Shown piece by piece: positions 5,883 through 8,453 of a stretch of DNA of 8,453 nt. Position 1 is the first letter of the stretch; every line of letters begins with the position of its first letter. Origin of the DNA: Crenotrichaceae bacterium. GTDB taxonomy: Bacteria > Pseudomonadota > Gammaproteobacteria > Methylococcales > DRLZ01. The stretch spans positions 1-8,453 of the forward strand of contig DRLZ01000306.1 of the NCBI GenBank assembly GCA_011322755.1, given 5' to 3'. The notes under the pieces were generated by a model. The model had not been told where the DNA came from. It saw nothing but the letters and a program-made list of their open reading frames with translations, and searched no databases. The position numbers were made by a program, and so were the translations under genes.

Positions 5883-7619
5883 ATGATGACATTCATTCAG
5901 CAGAAATCAGCTTTGCGCCTGAGCGCGTATTTCCCGATTCTCGGTTGGCTTAAAGGTTACAGTCGGAGCGATTTTTCCAACGATTTGATCGCGGGGATTA
6001 TTACTGCTATCTTGCTGGTTCCCCAAGGGATCGCCTATGCCATGCTGGCAGGGTTACCGGCTCAGGTAGGGTTATACGCAAGCATTTTGCCGCCTGCAAT
6101 CTATGCTCTTCTGGGAACCAGCCGAACCTTATCTGTTGGTCCTGTATCAATCGCTGCCATTATGATTGCCAGTGCCTTGTCTGCTCCAGAGTTGGTAGGA
6201 CAGGGTGATCCTGTAACCAATGCAATGATTCTGGCAGCAGAGACAGGTATTATTTTGTTGCTGTTGTCGGTATTCAGGATGGGTGCTTTGGTTAATTTTA
6301 TCAGTCACCCGGTTCTGGTTGGTTTTACCAGTGGCGCTGCAATATTAATCATGTATAGCCAGATTGGTCATTTGCTTGGTATTGGCAAGTTAAGTTGTGG
6401 TTTGGATCCGGGCTGTTATGTGAATTTGTTTCAACAGAGCAAACCAGTTGCCTTTCTCGTCGGTGTGGTGAGTGTGATGACACTGATTTTTTTCAGCAAA
6501 CCACTGCCTCGTTTTTTAACACATCTTCATGTCAATCCGGTGCTGGTGACTGCAATGAGCAAAAGTGGTCCATTGCTTGTTGTGTTAGCTGGAGCCTTTA
6601 TTGCGTCAAAGCTGTTCGCCGATTATGGGGTGGATGTTCCAACAGTCGGATCGGTTCCTGCCGGATTGCCTCGTTTCAGCTTTGATATCGTTTATGCTGA
6701 CACATGGGAGTTGTTGTTACCGGCTGCAATGTTTATTGCATTGATCGCTTATGTTGAAAGTATCGCAATTGCCAAAGTAACGGCGAATCTACGGCGTCAG
6801 CGTATCCAACCAAACCAGGAACTGGTCGCTCTTGGTACTGCAAATCTGGCGGCATCATTGACTGGCGGAATGCCGGTTGCTGGTGGATTTAGCAGAACGA
6901 TGGTTAATTTTTCTGCAGGTGCGGTGACCCAGATGGCAGTCTTAATTGCCGCCGGGTTACTCGCATTCGCTGTGGTTTTCATGACGGATGTGTTCGAGAG
7001 TATTCTGAAGACATCTCTGGCAGCTATCATTCTGGTTGCCATTGCGCCATTGGTTGAGTTTAATTCCATACTGAAATTCTGGCGCTATGATCGTAGTGAT
7101 GGTGTTGCCGCGACAGCAACTTTGATTGGTGTGCTGGTGATGGGGATAGAACAGGGGCTGGGGTTAGGTATCGCGATTACGTTATTAAGTTATTTGTGGC
7201 GCACGAGTCGTCCCCATATTGCGGTTGTTGGTGAGGTTCCGAATACTGAGCATTTCCGTAATATCAACAGACATGAAGTCCACACATGGCCTGAACTATT
7301 ACTAATTCGTATTGATGAAAACATGACTTTTGCAAATGCCGGGTTTATTGAAAATTATATTCACTGTCAAGTGGTCGAGTATCCGGATGTCAAGCATGTG
7401 GTGTTGATATTGGCATCTGTTAGTTACATCGATACCACAGCGCTGGAGATGTTGGAAAACCTTCAAACCAGTCTAACTGCAAATGCTATTACGTTGCATC
7501 TGGCTGAAGTAAAAGGACCGGTAATGGATAAGCTTGAACAGACTCACTTTGTAAAACAGTTATCACCGGGAAATATTTTCTTTCGTGTACATGAAGCAGT
7601 GAATGCGCTGATATCCTAG
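5883..7619 (+). CDS. SulP-family anion transporter with C-terminal STAS domain
   Basis: SulP (SLC26-like) proteins move sulfate, bicarbonate or other anions across the inner membrane. This 578-residue product has the family length and layout. It has an N-terminal cytoplasmic stretch, then DLIAGIITAILLVPQGIAYAM at 34-54, LPAQVGLYASILPPAIYALLGTSRTLSVGP at 58-87, and SHPVLVGFTSGAA at 141-153. GGMPVAGGFSRTMVN follows at 328-342, and hydrophobic segments continue to about residue 438. Residues from about 455 to 578 form a STAS domain. Its ILASVSYIDTTALEML stretch puts Asp517 at the conserved aspartate and Thr519 where anti-sigma antagonists carry the phosphorylated serine. Start ATG 5883 is preceded by purine-rich sequence; ATG 5886 is equally possible. 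The gene stands alone, with an IS remnant before it and a long gap after it. With no sulfate-assimilation or carbonic anhydrase gene nearby, the substrate cannot be fixed; sulfate and bicarbonate are both reasonable. Confidence 0.93.
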   Translation: MMTFIQQKSALRLSAYFPILGWLKGYSRSDFSNDLIAGIITAILLVPQGIAYAMLAGLPAQVGLYASILPPAIYALLGTSRTLSVGPVSIAAIMIASALSAPELVGQGDPVTNAMILAAETGIILLLLSVFRMGALVNFISHPVLVGFTSGAAILIMYSQIGHLLGIGKLSCGLDPGCYVNLFQQSKPVAFLVGVVSVMTLIFFSKPLPRFLTHLHVNPVLVTAMSKSGPLLVVLAGAFIASKLFADYGVDVPTVGSVPAGLPRFSFDIVYADTWELLLPAAMFIALIAYVESIAIAKVTANLRRQRIQPNQELVALGTANLAASLTGGMPVAGGFSRTMVNFSAGAVTQMAVLIAAGLLAFAVVFMTDVFESILKTSLAAIILVAIAPLVEFNSILKFWRYDRSDGVAATATLIGVLVMGIEQGLGLGIAITLLSYLWRTSRPHIAVVGEVPNTEHFRNINRHEVHTWPELLLIRIDENMTFANAGFIENYIHCQVVEYPDVKHVVLILASVSYIDTTALEMLENLQTSLTANAITLHLAEVKGPVMDKLEQTHFVKQLSPGNIFFRVHEAVNALIS

Positions 7620-7678
7620 ACTGTCATCTTGGTACTATAAGGAAAAGCTTTTTGTGATAATACACGTTCTTCATAACG

Positions 7679-7701
7679 TTCACAGAGTCGATATCTGTGG
7701 A
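7679..7701. repeat. Hairpin after the SulP gene
   Basis: CACAGA (7681-7686) pairs with TCTGTG (7694-7699), extended by two outer pairs (one G-T type), around a 7-nt loop GTCGATA. An overlapping alternative hairpin ACGTT (7664-7668)/AACGT (7675-7679) shares position 7679 and would compete with it. No T run follows, so it is not a classic terminator. Confidence 0.35.
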
Positions 7702-7718
7702 AGATAGAAATACTACTC

Positions 7719-7738
7719 AGTTGTCAGCACTGACAGCT
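7719..7738 (+). terminator. Possible terminator hairpin of the SulP transcript
   Basis: The sequence at 7719-7738 folds into an 8-bp stem with one G-U pair and a GCAC loop; its core TGTCAG-CA-CTGACA is a perfect palindrome. It lies 100 nt after the SulP stop. The following bases, TAATTTGT, give only a poor T run, so it could instead be a protein-binding palindrome or a transcript-end stabiliser. Confidence 0.3.
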
Positions 7739-8040
7739 AATTTGTAAATCAATTGAGCTCTTTTATCCCAGACTCCTGGTGATAACAGAATCACTACCGT
7801 TAAATCTGAACTGAATCATCGTTTGTTCAATTTGTCTTGTTTTATCGATATTGATCATCGTCTCCGCTGTAAGAGTAGACCATAGAACATTTGTGTGACA
7901 ATGAAGTGGTTACACTGTTTATCAGTATCTGCACAGATGGTTTTTATGAACTGTTGTGAAAAGCTGATTTTTAGATAGGGTGAGGTAATGATCTGCTGCG
8001 AATGAGTCATAAATTGTGGAGTTCTGGACAAAACCTGAAA

Positions 8041-8054
8041 TATTGTAGACAATA
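8041..8054. promoter_or_regulatory. Palindrome upstream of aroQ, candidate operator
   Basis: TATTGT-AG-ACAATA is a perfect 6-2-6 palindrome centred about 62 nt before the aroQ ATG. A -10-like GATAAT follows at 8059-8064, five bases after the palindrome, so the palindrome covers roughly the -35 to -15 part of that possible promoter. No good -35 box is seen at the normal distance, which would suit a regulated promoter. The regulator is unknown. Confidence 0.3.
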
Positions 8055-8109
8055 CTCCGATAATAAATAGAGACAGGTGGAGTACCAGCGCGCTATCCGC
8101 TGGATTGTA

Positions 8110-8453
8110 ATGGCAGTAATTTCAGTCCTGAATGGCCCAAACCTTAACTTGCTTGGTGTTCGTGAACCAGAAGTCTATGGTACCGAGACGCTTGATGATA
8201 TCCAGGCGAGGCTTTCCAGTCTTGCAGATGATGGCGGGCATACGCTCTGTTTTAAGCAGTCGAACGCAGAGCACGAGATCATTGATGCAATTCATCAGGC
8301 TTTCTCTGGGTCAGTTGATTTTATCATTATTAACCCAGGTGCATACACGCATACCAGTATTGCTATCCGGGACGCTTTTCTGGCGACCAGATTACCTTTT
8401 ATAGAGGTACATCTCTCCAATATCCATGCGAGAGAGACATTCAGAAAACATTC
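8110..8453 (+). CDS. aroQ: 3-dehydroquinate dehydratase type II, 5' part (3' end outside window)
   Basis: AroQ removes water from 3-dehydroquinate to give 3-dehydroshikimate in the shikimate pathway, as a cytoplasmic dodecamer. The first 114 residues are present out of about 145-150 usual. Motifs: VLNGPNLNLLGVREPEVYG at 6-24 with the lid arginine Arg18 and catalytic Tyr23, QSNAEHEIID at 50-59, NPGAYTHTS at 75-83 with Asn75 and His81, Asp88 in IRDA, and EVHLSNIHARE at 99-109 with the catalytic His101 and Arg108. The start at ATG 8110 gives the standard N-terminus; a GTG at 8077 is in frame but would add 11 residues not seen in the family. The ribosome site is weak (GGA at 8102-8104). In many proteobacteria aroQ is followed by accB and accC, biotin carboxyl carrier and biotin carboxylase; that is a prediction for the sequence beyond the right edge. 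Confidence 0.96.
   Translation, partial: MAVISVLNGPNLNLLGVREPEVYGTETLDDIQARLSSLADDGGHTLCFKQSNAEHEIIDAIHQAFSGSVDFIIINPGAYTHTSIAIRDAFLATRLPFIEVHLSNIHARETFRKH

Larger units (their letters stand above)
7620..8109. other. SulP-aroQ intergenic region, no gene recognised
   Basis: This 490-nt stretch has no convincing coding frame on either strand. Its left part (7660-7740) is rich in short inverted repeats, and a second group lies at 7779-7794 and 7927-7938. The last is followed by TTTTT at 7941-7945, a possible but weak transcript end. No tRNA, rRNA or known riboswitch pattern was recognised. The right end should contain the aroQ promoter. Confidence 0.5.

Noticed and set aside
7855..8052. 65-codon - strand open frame in the SulP-aroQ gap
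   Set aside because: No ribosome site, no recognisable motif or composition typical of the real proteins here, and it faces the opposite way to all intact genes. Most likely chance.
8132..8404. 90-codon + strand frame at the right end
   Set aside because: It is a shifted frame of aroQ; the aroQ frame from 8110 shows the full set of catalytic motifs.
1..8453. CRISPR array, tRNA or rRNA genes, phage or defence genes
   Set aside because: No regularly spaced repeats, no tRNA-like arm patterns and no defence or phage protein motifs were seen on either strand.

Overview
The window is a piece of an ordinary bacterial chromosome. Protein similarity points to a betaproteobacterium. The closest remembered resemblance is to Nitrosomonadaceae (Nitrosomonas-like ammonia oxidisers), given the moderately AT-rich codon use, the style of the transposase remnant and the gene set. 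That placement is an inference from memory and was not computed. All intact genes lie on the + strand.

Left part (1-1471): the 3' end of purE, whose 5' end is outside the window, followed after 2 nt by purK. Together they turn aminoimidazole ribonucleotide, bicarbonate and ATP into CAIR in purine synthesis. A 162-nt gap with small inverted repeats separates them from the next unit.

Centre-left (1634-4646): serA (long, ACT-containing 3-phosphoglycerate dehydrogenase) overlaps by 4 nt a short phosphoserine phosphatase (serB-type HAD enzyme). These are steps 1 and 3 of serine synthesis; the aminotransferase serC is not here. A DUF502 inner-membrane protein follows 83 nt later and may be co-transcribed.

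Centre (4647-5882): no intact gene. About 0.9 kb is a decayed transposase of the DDE integrase-core type on the - strand, with two frameshifts, stop codons and an internal deletion that removes the region of the third catalytic acid. Between it and the next gene is an AT-rich promoter region with a consensus -10 box and a perfect 8-bp inverted repeat.

Right part (5883-8453): a complete SulP-family anion transporter with a C-terminal STAS domain, then a 490-nt non-coding stretch with several small hairpins and a perfect palindrome, then the 5' part of aroQ (type II 3-dehydroquinate dehydratase), which runs off the right edge.

No clear new biological system was found. The points most worth a second look are the regulatory repeats before sulP and aroQ, the hairpin-rich gap after sulP, and the dead insertion sequence.
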